Source: Bacteroidales bacterium (GTDB taxonomy: Bacteria; Bacteroidota; Bacteroidia; Bacteroidales; Paludibacteraceae). Taken from it: a stretch of DNA of 48,298 bases. The stretch lies in assembly GCA_012517575.1 (NCBI GenBank), contig JAAYUQ010000113.1, forward strand, positions 1 through 48,298, read 5' to 3'. The position numbers and the translations under genes were made by a program. Under the pieces are notes generated by a model. It had not been told where the DNA came from, ran no database searches, and saw only the letters and a program-made list of their open reading frames with translations. This document shows, in pieces, positions 7,200 to 16,381 of the stretch. Positions within the stretch are counted from its first letter, which is position 1, and the number at the start of each line of letters is the position of its first letter.

Positions 7200-8603
7200 T
7201 TACAGTATAAATTCCTGTTTTTCGTCAGGAATTTCGACGCCTCTGAACCCAACTTGTTGAAGCCTTTCTCGATAAAAAATTTGTGATTCGTAATCGCCAT
7301 GAACCAAAAAAGTTTTTTTAATTAATTCCGGCGATTGACATTTCAAAAAATCAATCATTTCCTTGTAATCGCCATGCCCTGAAAAGGCTTCTATTTTACA
7401 TATTTTAGCATTAACCGGATGAATTTCTCCAAATATTGATATTTCCCTTAACCCCGGTTGCTGAATTCGTGCACCCAAAGAAGTTGGTGTACAATACCCA
7501 ACAATTAAAATTGTATTTCTCGGATTTTCTATATTGTTGGCTACGTGATGTTTAATGCGTCCTGCTTCCATCATACCCGAAGCCGAGATAATTATGCAGG
7601 GTTTGTCGTAAGTATTCAAAGCCTTCGATTCTTCCACGTTTTTAATATAATGCAACGAATTAAAACCAAAAGGATCATTGTCAAATTTAAGAATTTCCTT
7701 GACATTTTTATTCAAAGAGTCGCTGTGCATTCTATAGATTTCCGTAGCATTCACCGAAAGGGGACTGTCAACAAATACCTCAATGCGAGGAAGCAGATGT
7801 TGATTATAAAAATTATTTAACAGAAATACCAATTCCTGAGTTCTGCCAATAGAAAAAGCCGGAATAATAAGCTTACCTTTTTTTTCTATACAGGTTTCTT
7901 TAACTATTTCCAAAAATTCTTTTTCACTTTGTTCAACTTGAGGATGAAGTCGGTTCCCATAAGTGGATTCGGCAATTAAATAATCACACTGAGGAAAAGG
8001 ATCGGGCGAACGCAAAATATAATTGGAAGGACGTCCGATGTCGCCAGTATAGGCAATATGAACTTTCTTTCCATTTTCGTTTATCTCAAGATTTACTACC
8101 GAACTGCCAAGTAAATGTCCGTTATTGGTGAATTTTACATTAATTTTATCATCGATATAAAACCTTCGATTGTAAGCAACGCTAATAAACAAATCCATAC
8201 AATTTTCAGCATCTTCCTGATTATAAATTGGTTCAACGGGAGGTAACCCTTGTCGGGCTCGCTTTTTGTTGAACCATTTCACATCAAGTTCCTGAATATG
8301 TGCACTATCGGCCAACATAATGGAACATAGATCACGGGTTGCGTTTGTGCAAATAATAGAACCTCTAAATCCTCTTTTGTACAAATAAGGAATCAAGCCA
8401 GAATGATCGATATGGGCATGGGAAAGAATAATATGATCTACTGTTTCAGGATCAAAGCCCAAATCTCTGTTTTTGGCATCGGTTTCCAATCCTTTTCCCT
8501 GAAACATTCCACAATCGAGTAAAATACGTTTTCCATCTTTTGTGGTTATTAAGTGTTTGCTGCCGGTAACTTCGCGTGCAGCACCAATAAACTTGATTTT
8601 CAT
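7200..8603 (-). CDS. Beta-CASP metallo-beta-lactamase RNase-like protein
   Basis: The 467-residue protein belongs to the CPSF73-like branch of the metallo-beta-lactamase superfamily, hydrolases of RNA. The zinc motif S-H-A-H-I-D-H-S lies at about 61-68 (H62, H64, D66, H67). IAYTGDIG gives the motif-3 Asp, SASGMMEAGRIKHH is the beta-CASP region, and AFSGHGDYKEM is the RMMBL C-terminal motif. The N-terminal MKIKFIGAAREVTGSKHLI is typical. It is probably a cytosolic ribonuclease in RNA maturation or decay, but the substrate in Bacteroidetes is not known to me. It is transcribed alone, divergently from the ATPase gene, with a -7 box at 8690-8697. Confidence 0.88.
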   Translation of the reverse strand: MKIKFIGAAREVTGSKHLITTKDGKRILLDCGMFQGKGLETDAKNRDLGFDPETVDHIILSHAHIDHSGLIPYLYKRGFRGSIICTNATRDLCSIMLADSAHIQELDVKWFNKKRARQGLPPVEPIYNQEDAENCMDLFISVAYNRRFYIDDKINVKFTNNGHLLGSSVVNLEINENGKKVHIAYTGDIGRPSNYILRSPDPFPQCDYLIAESTYGNRLHPQVEQSEKEFLEIVKETCIEKKGKLIIPAFSIGRTQELVFLLNNFYNQHLLPRIEVFVDSPLSVNATEIYRMHSDSLNKNVKEILKFDNDPFGFNSLHYIKNVEESKALNTYDKPCIIISASGMMEAGRIKHHVANNIENPRNTILIVGYCTPTSLGARIQQPGLREISIFGEIHPVNAKICKIEAFSGHGDYKEMIDFLKCQSPELIKKTFLVHGDYESQIFYRERLQQVGFRGVEIPDEKQEFIL

Positions 8604-8672
8604 AAAATTAATGATTAAATTCGTTCCTTATTATTTTTACCTATTCAATTTTTCAAAATCATTAGTCAATAC

Positions 8673-8687
8673 AACGTACTATACGTT
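8673..8687. promoter_or_regulatory. Short palindrome in the leader of the beta-CASP gene
   Basis: AACGTA-CTA-TACGTT is a 6+3+6 perfect inverted repeat immediately downstream of the minus-strand -7 box at 8690-8697, spanning the expected transcription start. The placement would suit a repressor site; the sequence alone cannot prove this. Confidence 0.3.
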
Positions 8688-8689
8688 TT

Positions 8690-8697
8690 CAAAAGTA
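8690..8697 (-). promoter_or_regulatory. -7 box for the beta-CASP gene
   Basis: On the minus strand this reads TACTTTTG (TAnnTTTG), 87 bases before the ATG. No -33 match is seen. Confidence 0.45.
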
Positions 8698-8840
8698 AAA
8701 TATTAATGTTATTAGCAGAAATATCCATCCGACATTTTACAAACAATTAAACTTATTGAGCAAATAATCTAAAAAAAATAAATTTTTATTGGGGTATTGT
8801 TAATATGGAAAAATAAAAAACCTAAAATTGTCATCTCTAC

Positions 8841-8872
8841 TTTGCAAAATCAGATAAATATTCCTATTTTTG
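8841..8872 (+). promoter_or_regulatory. Canonical Bacteroidetes promoter for the ATPase gene
   Basis: TTTG at 8841-8844, then 20 bases, then TATTTTTG at 8865-8872. Both elements and their spacing match the Bacteroidetes TTTG-N19/20-TAnnTTTG promoter. The ATG at 8892 is about 20 bases downstream, giving a very short leader. Confidence 0.75.
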
Positions 8873-8891
8873 CAAACAAAATTAAGACGTG

Positions 8892-10073
8892 ATGGAGTCA
8901 TTTTTCAGAACGCATCAATATTTGGTTGAACACGTACAATCTCCTGTGAGGAGAAGTTTGCTGGATGAAATAGACTGGTCTGACCGATTGATAGGGATAA
9001 AAGGAAGTCGCGGTGTAGGAAAAACCACTTTTTTACTGCAATATGCAAAGGATTTTTTCAAGCCGAATGAACCAAGTTGTTTGTATATCAATTTCAACAA
9101 TTTGTATTTTACTACCCATACTTTGGTTGAATTTGCAGAGCGTTTTGTGAAACAGGGAGGACGTACGTTGTTGATAGATCAAACTTTCAAGTACGAAAAC
9201 TGGTCAAAGGAACTGCGTGAATGTTATGAGCGGTTCCCTGAGCTCAAAATTATTTTTAGCGGTTCGTCAGTCATGCGTTTGAAGGAAGATAATGAAAATT
9301 TACAAGACGTTGTAAAAGTATATAATTTAAGAGGTTTTTCCTTTCGGGAATTTTTGAATTTGCAGGCTGGGACAAACTTTCAGGCAATTGATTTGGAAGA
9401 TATTTTAAAAAATCACGTACCGATAGCAAATGAAATTTGCAGTAAAATCGATCCTTTGCTTTATTTTCAGGATTACCTACATCACGGTTATTATCCGTTT
9501 TTTTTGGAACAGCGAAATTTTTCGGAAAATCTGCTGAAAACCATGAATATGATGATTGAAGTTGATATTCTTCTAATCAAGCAAATAGAATTAAAATATC
9601 TTTCAAAAATCAGGAAATTGCTTTATTTACTTATGATCAGCGCTCCTGCAACTCCGAACATAAGCCAGTTGAGTTGCGAAATTCAAACTTCGAGGGCGAC
9701 CATTATGAATTACATAAAGTATCTCAAAGATGCCCGACTTTTGAACTTGCTGTATAACGACAGTGAACAATTTCCCAAAAAACCTCATTTGATATATGTT
9801 CACAATACGAATTTGATGCATGCCGTTATGCCGGGAAATATCGACAGATTATCAGAAATAAAAACATTTTTGTATAATTCCCTGCATGCGAAATATAAAG
9901 TTAACGCCGGAAAATATCATTCCGATTTTACTGTTGATGAACAATATACATTTAAATGCGAGCTAAATTCAAATATTTCCAAACAACATTCAAAATTAAT
10001 TTTTGCAACCGATCAACTCAAAATTGGGAAAAAGAATGAAATTCCAATTTGGCTCTTCGGTTTTTTATACTAA
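8892..10073 (+). CDS. AAA ATPase with DUF4143-type C-terminal region
   Basis: This 393-residue protein belongs to the large family of prokaryotic AAA-14/DUF4143 ATPases. Walker A is G-S-R-G-V-G-K-T at 38-45, the Walker B-like strand is RTLLIDQTF, and a sensor-1-like KIIFSGSSVM is typical. The middle RGFSFREFLNL is the family's conserved linker, and a winged-helix-like segment with SQLSCEIQTSRATIMNYIKYLKDARLL precedes the nuclease-like C-terminal domain. The cellular role of this family is unknown. The usual E-x-K in the C-terminal restriction-like domain is only loosely represented (KCELNS). I prefer the ATG at 8892 to the adjacent GTG at 8889. It has its own strong promoter and lies 45 bases before nifJ. 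Confidence 0.8.
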   Translation: MESFFRTHQYLVEHVQSPVRRSLLDEIDWSDRLIGIKGSRGVGKTTFLLQYAKDFFKPNEPSCLYINFNNLYFTTHTLVEFAERFVKQGGRTLLIDQTFKYENWSKELRECYERFPELKIIFSGSSVMRLKEDNENLQDVVKVYNLRGFSFREFLNLQAGTNFQAIDLEDILKNHVPIANEICSKIDPLLYFQDYLHHGYYPFFLEQRNFSENLLKTMNMMIEVDILLIKQIELKYLSKIRKLLYLLMISAPATPNISQLSCEIQTSRATIMNYIKYLKDARLLNLLYNDSEQFPKKPHLIYVHNTNLMHAVMPGNIDRLSEIKTFLYNSLHAKYKVNAGKYHSDFTVDEQYTFKCELNSNISKQHSKLIFATDQLKIGKKNEIPIWLFGFLY

Positions 10074-10118
10074 ACCAAATAATAAAATATAGTAAAAACC
10101 CAAATAAATCACAACACA

Positions 10119-13100
10119 ATGGCAAAACAGAAAAAATTCATAACTTGTGATGGAAATCAGGCAGCAGCCCATATCGCTTATATGTTTAGCGAAGTGGCAG
10201 CCATTTATCCCATCACACCTTCTTCAACTATGGCAGAATATGTTGATGAATGGGCAGCAAACGGAAGAAAAAATATTTTCAATGAAAAACTTCAAGTTCA
10301 GGAAATGCAATCGGAGGCCGGCGCTGCCGGAGCCATGCATGGAGCTTTGCAAGCAGGAGCTTTGGCTACTACTTTCACAGCATCTCAAGGCTTGTTGCTG
10401 ATGATTCCAAATATGTATAAAATTTCCGGCGAACTCTTGCCGGGCGTTTTTCATGTTTCGGCACGTTCTATTGCTGCACAAGCTTTATCGATATTTGGTG
10501 ATCATCAGGATGTTATGGCCGTTCGACAAACCGGCTGTGCCATGTTTGCTACCAGTTCGGTTCAGGAAATCATGGATATGGCTGCTGTGGCCCATTTATC
10601 GGCTATCAAATCACGTGTTCCGTTTGTTCACTTTTTTGACGGATTCCGTACTTCACACGAAATTCAAAAAATTGAGCAACTGGATCAAGAAGATTTAATT
10701 CCATTAATTGATCAAGAAGCATTGAAAGCTTTTCGCAATCGCGCACTCAATCCTGAAAAACCTGTTATAAGAGGTACGGCTCAGAATCCCGATATTTATT
10801 TTCAGGCTCGTGAAGCTGCCAATCCTTTTTATGATGCTGTTCCGGAAATTGTAGAAGATTACCTGAACAAATTGGGAGAAATTACAGGTAGAAAACATGG
10901 TTTGTTTGATTATTACGGAGCTCCGGACGCTGATAGAGTAGTCATTGCTATGGGATCGGCAACTGAAGCCATAAAAGAAGGAGTTGACTATTTAAATGCT
11001 AAAGGTGAGAAAGTCGGTCTGATTTCTGTGCATCTTTACCGTCCCTTTTCTGCAAAACACTTTTTGTCGGTACTACCCGAAACAGCAAAACGCATTTGTG
11101 TGTTGGATCGTACCAAAGAACCTGGAGCTTTGGGAGAACCACTTTACCTTGATGTAAAAGATGTCCTTTATGCTAAATCCAATCAACCAATTGTTGTTGG
11201 AGGTAGATATGGACTTTCTTCCAAAGATTTTACACCAGCTCAGGTTTTAGCAGTTTATGAAAATTTGGCTCTTCCCAAACCAAAAAACCATTTCACGGTC
11301 GGTATTGTTGACGATGTTACCTATACGTCTCTTCCACTGAGAGAAGAAATTTCAATGGGAGGAAAAGGGATATTTGAAGCAAAATTCTATGGTATCGGTT
11401 CGGATGGAACAGTAGGTGCAAACAAAAATTCCATTAAAATAATTGGTGACAATACCGATAAATATTGTCAAGCTTATTTCTCTTACGATTCAAAAAAATC
11501 CGGAGGATTTACCTGTTCGCATCTTCGTTTTGGCGACAAACCCATTCGTTCTACTTATCTGGTAACAACTCCCGATTTTGTAGCTTGCCATGTTCAGGCT
11601 TATCTCAGACTTTACGATGTTACCAAAGGTCTGAAGAAAAACGGAACCTTCCTGCTAAATACAATCTGGGACGAAGAAGAAGTGAAGAAAAATCTTCCCG
11701 TGAAAGTAAAGAAATATCTGGCAGCCAACAATATTAATTTTTATATTATCAATGCTACCAAAATAGCACAGGAAATTGGCTTGGGAAATAGAACCAACAC
11801 CATTCTTCAATCTGCATTTTTCAAAATTTCAAATGTTATTCCTTACGAATTGGCAGTTGAAAAAATGAAATACGCCATCAACAAGACTTACGGCAAAAAA
11901 GGTGAAGACATAGTAAACATGAACTATGCCGCAGTTGATCGCGGAGGAGAATATGTAAAAGTTGAAGTTCCAAGCAACTGGGCAAATCTGGAAGAAGAAA
12001 AGGAAATGGAAGAAAACTTTCCTCCTTTCATTCGTGAAGTGGTAATGCCAATCAATGCTCAGGCTGGTGATGATCTCCCTGTTTCTGTTTTCAAGGGACG
12101 CGAAGATGGAACTTGGGATTCCGGAACTGCAAAATATGAAAAACGTGGCGTAGCCGCATTCGTTCCCGTTTGGAATTCGGCAAATTGTATTCAGTGCAAC
12201 GAGTGTGCATTTGTTTGCCCTCACGCAGCTATTCGTCCTTTTGTTTTAGACGAAACCGAACAAGCAAAAGCGCCTTTCACAGATACAATAAAAGCCAATG
12301 GAAAACAGTTTGTCGGTATGACTTACCGCATTCAGGTTGATGTTCTCGATTGCATGGGATGTAAAAACTGTGCTGATATTTGTCCTGGAGCAAAAGGCAA
12401 TAAAGCACTTACAATGGTACCAATCGAAACGCAATATGATAATCAGAAAAACTGGGATTTCTGTATATCTGAAGTGAAATCCAAACAGCATTTGGTGGAC
12501 GTAAAAATGAATGTAAAAAATTCGCAGTTGGCTACACCTTTGTTTGAATTTTCAGGTGCTTGTGCCGGTTGTGGAGAAACACCCTATGTTAAATTAATAA
12601 CTCAGCTTTTTGGTGATAGAGAGTTGGTGGCCAATGCCACAGGATGTAGTTCCATTTATTCTGCTTCTGCACCTTCAACACCTTATACAACCGACGAAAA
12701 TGGACACGGTCCTGCTTGGGCAAATTCGCTGTTTGAAGATAATGCCGAATTCGGTTACGGAATGGAACTTGCTACCGAAGTAATGCGCGACAGACTCGAA
12801 AGAAACATGAAAGAAGCAATAGAAGGCGATTGCTGTTCTGATGAATTGAAAGCTCTCTTTGCCGAATGGATCGAAAACAAGGAAGATGCTGAAAAAACGA
12901 AAGAATTGGCTGCCAAAATCACACCTCTTCTAAGTAATTGTGATTGTGAACATTGCCGGAAAATTTCTGAACTTTCACATTATCTTGTAAAAAAATCGCA
13001 GTGGATTATAGGAGGAGATGGTTGGGCTTACGACATTGGCTATGGAGGATTGGATCATGTAATAGCTTCCGGTAAAAATGTCAATATTTTAGTCTTGGAT

Positions 13101-13649
13101 ACAGAAGTTTATTCCAATACAGGTGGACAATCGTCAAAATCTACTCCAATTGGTGCGGTTGCAAAATTTGCATCTGCCGGAAAGAGAATTCGTAAAAAAG
13201 ATTTGGGTATGATGGCTATGACTTATGGTTATGTTTATGTAGCACAAATTGCTATGGGAGCCAGCAAGGCACAAACACTCAAAGCTATTCGAGAAGCAGA
13301 AGCTTATAACGGACCATCGGTAATTATCGCCTATTCTCCATGTATCAGCCATGGTATCCACAATGGTATGGAAAAAGCTCAGGAAGAACAGGAACGAGCC
13401 GTAGAATGCGGTTACTGGCAGTTGTATCGTTACAATCCTGACTTGGAAGCAGAAGGGAAAAATCCTTTTGTGCTCGATTCAAAAGAACCTCAATGGGAAA
13501 AATTCCAAGATTTTCTGAAAGGCGAAATTCGTTATACTTCTTTAATGAAACAATTCCCTGCCGAAGCTCAGGAATTGTTCATTGCTGCCGAAAACAATGC
13601 AAAATGGCGATACAAAATGTATAAGCAAATGGCCGAGAGACAATTTTGA
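10119..13649 (+). CDS. nifJ: Pyruvate:ferredoxin (flavodoxin) oxidoreductase
   Basis: This single-chain PFOR of 1176 residues (family norm about 1170-1200) decarboxylates pyruvate to acetyl-CoA and reduces ferredoxin or flavodoxin. The N terminus (DGNQAAAHIAYMFSEV, AIYPITPSSTMAEY) is the pyrimidine-binding alpha domain. Two [4Fe-4S] motifs lie near 689 (C-I-Q-C-N-E-C-A-F-V-C-P) and 743 (C-M-G-C-K-N-C-A-D-I-C-P). The thiamine-diphosphate domain begins with CAGCGETPY near 812 and includes GGDGWAYDIGYGGLDH (about 964) and the Mg motif DTEVYSNTGGQ. All proximal-cluster cysteines are visible. It indicates anaerobic pyruvate metabolism. A hairpin terminator follows. Confidence 0.97.
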   Translation: MAKQKKFITCDGNQAAAHIAYMFSEVAAIYPITPSSTMAEYVDEWAANGRKNIFNEKLQVQEMQSEAGAAGAMHGALQAGALATTFTASQGLLLMIPNMYKISGELLPGVFHVSARSIAAQALSIFGDHQDVMAVRQTGCAMFATSSVQEIMDMAAVAHLSAIKSRVPFVHFFDGFRTSHEIQKIEQLDQEDLIPLIDQEALKAFRNRALNPEKPVIRGTAQNPDIYFQAREAANPFYDAVPEIVEDYLNKLGEITGRKHGLFDYYGAPDADRVVIAMGSATEAIKEGVDYLNAKGEKVGLISVHLYRPFSAKHFLSVLPETAKRICVLDRTKEPGALGEPLYLDVKDVLYAKSNQPIVVGGRYGLSSKDFTPAQVLAVYENLALPKPKNHFTVGIVDDVTYTSLPLREEISMGGKGIFEAKFYGIGSDGTVGANKNSIKIIGDNTDKYCQAYFSYDSKKSGGFTCSHLRFGDKPIRSTYLVTTPDFVACHVQAYLRLYDVTKGLKKNGTFLLNTIWDEEEVKKNLPVKVKKYLAANNINFYIINATKIAQEIGLGNRTNTILQSAFFKISNVIPYELAVEKMKYAINKTYGKKGEDIVNMNYAAVDRGGEYVKVEVPSNWANLEEEKEMEENFPPFIREVVMPINAQAGDDLPVSVFKGREDGTWDSGTAKYEKRGVAAFVPVWNSANCIQCNECAFVCPHAAIRPFVLDETEQAKAPFTDTIKANGKQFVGMTYRIQVDVLDCMGCKNCADICPGAKGNKALTMVPIETQYDNQKNWDFCISEVKSKQHLVDVKMNVKNSQLATPLFEFSGACAGCGETPYVKLITQLFGDRELVANATGCSSIYSASAPSTPYTTDENGHGPAWANSLFEDNAEFGYGMELATEVMRDRLERNMKEAIEGDCCSDELKALFAEWIENKEDAEKTKELAAKITPLLSNCDCEHCRKISELSHYLVKKSQWIIGGDGWAYDIGYGGLDHVIASGKNVNILVLDTEVYSNTGGQSSKSTPIGAVAKFASAGKRIRKKDLGMMAMTYGYVYVAQIAMGASKAQTLKAIREAEAYNGPSVIIAYSPCISHGIHNGMEKAQEEQERAVECGYWQLYRYNPDLEAEGKNPFVLDSKEPQWEKFQDFLKGEIRYTSLMKQFPAEAQELFIAAENNAKWRYKMYKQMAERQF

Positions 13650-13671
13650 TGAATTTTATCAATTAATAAAC

Positions 13672-13707
13672 AAAGAGCTGTTCGTATTTTAATGGACAGC
13701 TCTTTTT
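13672..13707 (+). terminator. Intrinsic terminator of nifJ
   Basis: A 12-bp stem (AAAGAGCTGTTC / GGACAGCTCTTT, one G-T pair) with a 10-base loop is followed by TT and an A/T stretch. It begins 22 bases after the nifJ stop. Confidence 0.85.
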
Positions 13708-13738
13708 ATTTTTCTGATAATGAGCATATTATTTGAAT

Positions 13739-13769
13739 TTTGAAAATTAAGAGAAAAGTAGTAAATTTG
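13739..13769 (+). promoter_or_regulatory. Canonical promoter of efp
   Basis: TTTG at 13739-13742, 19 bases, then TAAATTTG at 13762-13769. This is an exact fit to the Bacteroidetes promoter. The efp ATG is about 75 bases downstream. Confidence 0.75.
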
Positions 13770-13844
13770 CAAACCTTTTTACAAACAGATCAGTTATCTT
13801 CTAAATTAAAAAAAACAATCATTTACCTTTGAATAAAATAATCT

Positions 13845-14414
13845 ATGGCTACTACTGCAGACATTAAAAACGGCATGTGCATCGAACTTGATGGACAGTA
13901 TTATATCATTACTGAATTTCTTCACGTCAAACCGGGAAAAGGAGCTGCTTTTGTCCGTACAAAATTAAAAAATGTTGTAACCGGCAGAACAATCGATAAA
14001 ACTTTCAATGCTGGCGTCAAGATTGATGAGGTGCGTATCGAACGTCGTCCTTATCAGTATCTTTATCAGGATGATTTGGGATATAACTTTATGAACAACG
14101 AAACATACGAACAGGTTTCCGTAAACAAAGAAATAATTAATGGAGTAGATTTTCTCAAAGAAGGAATGATCTGTGACGTGGTAACTCATGCACAAAGTGA
14201 AACAATTCTTTATGTGGATCTGCCAACACACGTTACTTTGCAAGTTACCTATACCGAACCCGGATTGAAAGGCGATACTGCCACCAATGCCACTAAACCT
14301 GCTACCGTTGAAACAGGAGCCACAATTCGTGTTCCCCTTTTTATTAACGAAGGAGAATTCATTAAGGTCGACACCCGGGATGGTTCGTATGTAGAAAGAG
14401 TAAAAACTGCTTAA
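13845..14414 (+). CDS. efp: Elongation factor P
   Basis: EF-P relieves ribosome stalling at polyproline stretches. The 189-residue length and three-domain order match the family: KOW-like N-terminal domain ([20 protein letters not shown]), middle OB domain with [15 protein letters not shown], and C-terminal OB domain ending [22 protein letters not shown]. The tip residue of the domain I loop is Lys32 in [12 protein letters not shown], so the protein is of the lysine type rather than the arginine (EarP) type. No EpmA/EpmB or other modification gene is in the window. It is transcribed from its own promoter and ends at a clear terminator. Confidence 0.96.
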   Translation: MATTADIKNGMCIELDGQYYIITEFLHVKPGKGAAFVRTKLKNVVTGRTIDKTFNAGVKIDEVRIERRPYQYLYQDDLGYNFMNNETYEQVSVNKEIINGVDFLKEGMICDVVTHAQSETILYVDLPTHVTLQVTYTEPGLKGDTATNATKPATVETGATIRVPLFINEGEFIKVDTRDGSYVERVKTA

Positions 14415-14457
14415 CAGAAAACTCAAAAATCGTTTTTCAAAATATTTCCACTTAAAA

Positions 14458-14491
14458 GTCTGCCGAACAAATTCGTTTGGCAGATTTTTTT
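14458..14491 (+). terminator. Intrinsic terminator of efp
   Basis: An 11-bp stem with two G-T pairs (GTCTGCCGAAC / GTTTGGCAGAT) is followed by seven T residues. Confidence 0.85.
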
Positions 14492-14492
14492 A

Positions 14493-14500
14493 TATCTTTG
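14493..14500 (+). promoter_or_regulatory. Possible -7 box for dgkA
   Basis: TATCTTTG matches TAnnTTTG, 28 bases before the dgkA ATG and directly after the efp terminator T-run. The -33 region would overlap the terminator stem, and no good match is present. Confidence 0.45.
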
Positions 14501-14527
14501 TGAATCAGCAATGATACTTTTTATTAA

Positions 14528-14902
14528 ATGACCATGAATAAAATACTTGCCGGATTTATATTTGCAGGAAAAGGAATCCGAACCGCTTTCATTTCGGAAA
14601 GAAATTTGAAAATCCAAACATGCTTCGTTGTGTTGGTCATTCTTTCTGGGTGGGTACTGCATATCAGTATTATAGAATGGTTGATTTGTTTTTTATGCTT
14701 TGGGTTGGTTATCGGTGCAGAACTGATAAATACTTCCGTTGAAAAACTGGTAGATTTGGTTTCGCCTCAATTTCATCCGCTGGCAGAAAAAGTCAAAGAC
14801 ATTGCTGCAGGGGCTGTATTGTTTAATTCTGTCATTGCGGCAATTATCGGTTTGATAATTTTTGTCCCAAAAATTTGGGAATTTATTGTTCTTCTGATTT
14901 AA
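14528..14902 (+). CDS. dgkA: Diacylglycerol/undecaprenol kinase family protein
   Basis: This is a small integral membrane kinase of 124 residues. The family signature GAELINTSVEKLVDLVSPQFHPLAEKVKDIAAGAVL (about 62-98) contains the catalytic Glu and metal-binding Glu/Asp positions and the E-K-x-K-D-x-A-A-G motif. Three hydrophobic segments flank it (about 30-47, 49-64, 95-120). It phosphorylates diacylglycerol or undecaprenol to recycle lipid carriers; the sequence does not tell which. It lies between efp and comF. The start at 14528 gives MTMNK; the ATG at 14534 is possible. Confidence 0.9.
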   Translation: MTMNKILAGFIFAGKGIRTAFISERNLKIQTCFVVLVILSGWVLHISIIEWLICFLCFGLVIGAELINTSVEKLVDLVSPQFHPLAEKVKDIAAGAVLFNSVIAAIIGLIIFVPKIWEFIVLLI

Positions 14903-14954
14903 TTTTGATTGAAGTCTAATTTTTTTCAGTGTGTTCATTCGAAACCAAAGCCTT

Positions 14955-15650
14955 ATGAAAAACAACTTGATAATTGACTTTATCAACCTTATGTACCCGA
15001 ATCTTTGCCTCATTTGTGGAGAAAATCTGATGAAAAACGAAGATTATCTTTGCATGAATTGCCTGCACCAAATTCCCAAAACAAATTATCATCTTTTGCC
15101 CGAAAATCCTATTGAAAAACGCTTCTGGGGAAAAGCTGATGTGTTCAGGGCTACTTCTTTTTTCTTTTTTCAAAAAGGTTCTCTTTTTCAAAAGCTTATT
15201 CACGAACTCAAATACAACGGAAACAAAGAAATTGGCGAATCCTTAGGAAAATATGCCGGCGCAGATTTGATAAGTTCAGCTGATTTTTGCACGATAGATA
15301 TGATCGTGCCTGTACCATTGCATCCAAAAAAATTTGCCAAAAGAGGTTACAATCAAAGTGAGTGGATTGGCAAAGGTTTATCGAGCGTACTGCAAAAACC
15401 ACAAATCACCAATAATTTAGTTCGCATCAAAGAAAATACAACCCAGACGAAAAAATCGGTTTACGAAAGATTTGAAAATACGGAAGGAATTTTTGATTTG
15501 AAAGACAACTTGATGTTCTGCAACAAACACATACTGTTGGTTGATGATGTATTAACTACCGGTTCTACGCTGGAAGCCTGTGTGCATGCACTCGAAAAAA
15601 CCGAAAACAAAAATATTAAAATCAGTATTTTTACTTTGGCAGTTGCTTAA
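14955..15650 (+). CDS. ComF family phosphoribosyltransferase-like protein
   Basis: The 231-residue protein has the two parts typical of ComF: a zinc-ribbon-like N terminus (C18, C21, C33, C36: CLICG...CMNC) and a type I phosphoribosyltransferase domain. The PRPP loop [17 protein letters not shown] is at about 191-207, and the [13 protein letters not shown] segment is also diagnostic. ComF is needed for DNA uptake in competent bacteria and probably helps internalise single-stranded DNA. It is widely conserved even where competence is unproven. The upstream in-frame ATG at 14931 would add eight residues; I chose 14955 because it starts just before the conserved region. Confidence 0.88.
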   Translation: MKNNLIIDFINLMYPNLCLICGENLMKNEDYLCMNCLHQIPKTNYHLLPENPIEKRFWGKADVFRATSFFFFQKGSLFQKLIHELKYNGNKEIGESLGKYAGADLISSADFCTIDMIVPVPLHPKKFAKRGYNQSEWIGKGLSSVLQKPQITNNLVRIKENTTQTKKSVYERFENTEGIFDLKDNLMFCNKHILLVDDVLTTGSTLEACVHALEKTENKNIKISIFTLAVA

Positions 15651-15664
15651 ATTTAATCACAATC

Positions 15665-16195
15665 ATGAAAAACAGAATTGAAATCGTTAAGAGCGATATT
15701 ACAAAACTTCACGCAGATGCCATAGTAAATGCTGCCAATCGAACTTTGTTGGGCGGAGGAGGTGTAGACGGTGCTATTCATCAAGCTGCAGGACATGAAC
15801 TGTTGGAAGAATGTAAAAAACTGGGCGGATGCTATACAGGTGAGGCAAAAATTACCAACGGATATCATCTCCCTTCAAAATATGTTATTCATACTGTTGG
15901 ACCTGTATGGCGAGGCGGAGATAAAGGTGAACCGGAATTATTGGCTAAGTGCTATAAAAACTGCATGCTTTTAGCAAAAAAATATCAAATTCACACTTTG
16001 GCCTTTCCATCCATAAGCACCGGTATTTACGGCTATCCCATAGAAAAAGCAAGTGTCATTGCGTTGCAGGAAATCGTAAAATTCTTAAAAAACGAAGAAA
16101 TACCCGAGAAAGTTATTATTGTTTGTTATAGCGACCATGATTATCAAATCTACTTGCAAAACTTCAATCGAATATTAACTTCCGAAAAAAATTGA
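15665..16195 (+). CDS. Macrodomain protein, ADP-ribosyl hydrolase (YmdB-like)
   Basis: This is a 176-residue single macrodomain. The ADP-ribose-binding residues are clear: [26 protein letters not shown] (about 18-43) and a phosphate loop [13 protein letters not shown] near 117-129. Such MacroD/YmdB proteins remove ADP-ribose from acidic residues or deacetylate O-acetyl-ADP-ribose. The catalytic Asn and Asp (N25, D35) of that class are present. The start is 14 bases after the comF stop, so it is probably in the same transcript. No ADP-ribosyltransferase or sirtuin is adjacent. Confidence 0.92.
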   Translation: MKNRIEIVKSDITKLHADAIVNAANRTLLGGGGVDGAIHQAAGHELLEECKKLGGCYTGEAKITNGYHLPSKYVIHTVGPVWRGGDKGEPELLAKCYKNCMLLAKKYQIHTLAFPSISTGIYGYPIEKASVIALQEIVKFLKNEEIPEKVIIVCYSDHDYQIYLQNFNRILTSEKN

Positions 16196-16320
16196 TTTTC
16201 TCTTCACTTCCTCTCCATTTCCTTTCTATTTCTGACAATAAAGATTGCCGAATACTGAAAATTCTACTAAATAATTTGTATCCAATTGTTTGTATTTCTG
16301 TTTTTTGGATATATTGTTCC

Positions 16321-16341
16321 AAACTCGGAAAACTCGGAAAA
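16321..16341 (+). repeat. Two tandem copies of AAACTCGGA upstream of ftsY
   Basis: AAACTCGGA occurs twice in tandem immediately before the presumed ftsY -7 box. The -33 element would lie in this region and is not recognisable. It could be a chance duplication or a binding site. Confidence 0.4.
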
Positions 16342-16347
16342 ATGTTA

Positions 16348-16355
16348 TAATTTTG
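16348..16355 (+). promoter_or_regulatory. -7 box for ftsY
   Basis: TAATTTTG matches TAnnTTTG, 27 bases before the ftsY ATG. Confidence 0.5.
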
Positions 16356-16381
16356 TAAATTGAAATTTAAAAAGCAAAAGA

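Noticed and set aside
11829-12224. 131-codon minus-strand frame opposite nifJ
   Set aside because: Antisense shadow; Cys/Phe-rich without any motif.
13965-14426. 153-codon frame on the minus strand opposite efp
   Set aside because: Rich in Cys, Phe and Ile, no family resemblance, fully antisense to a certain gene; a shadow of efp.
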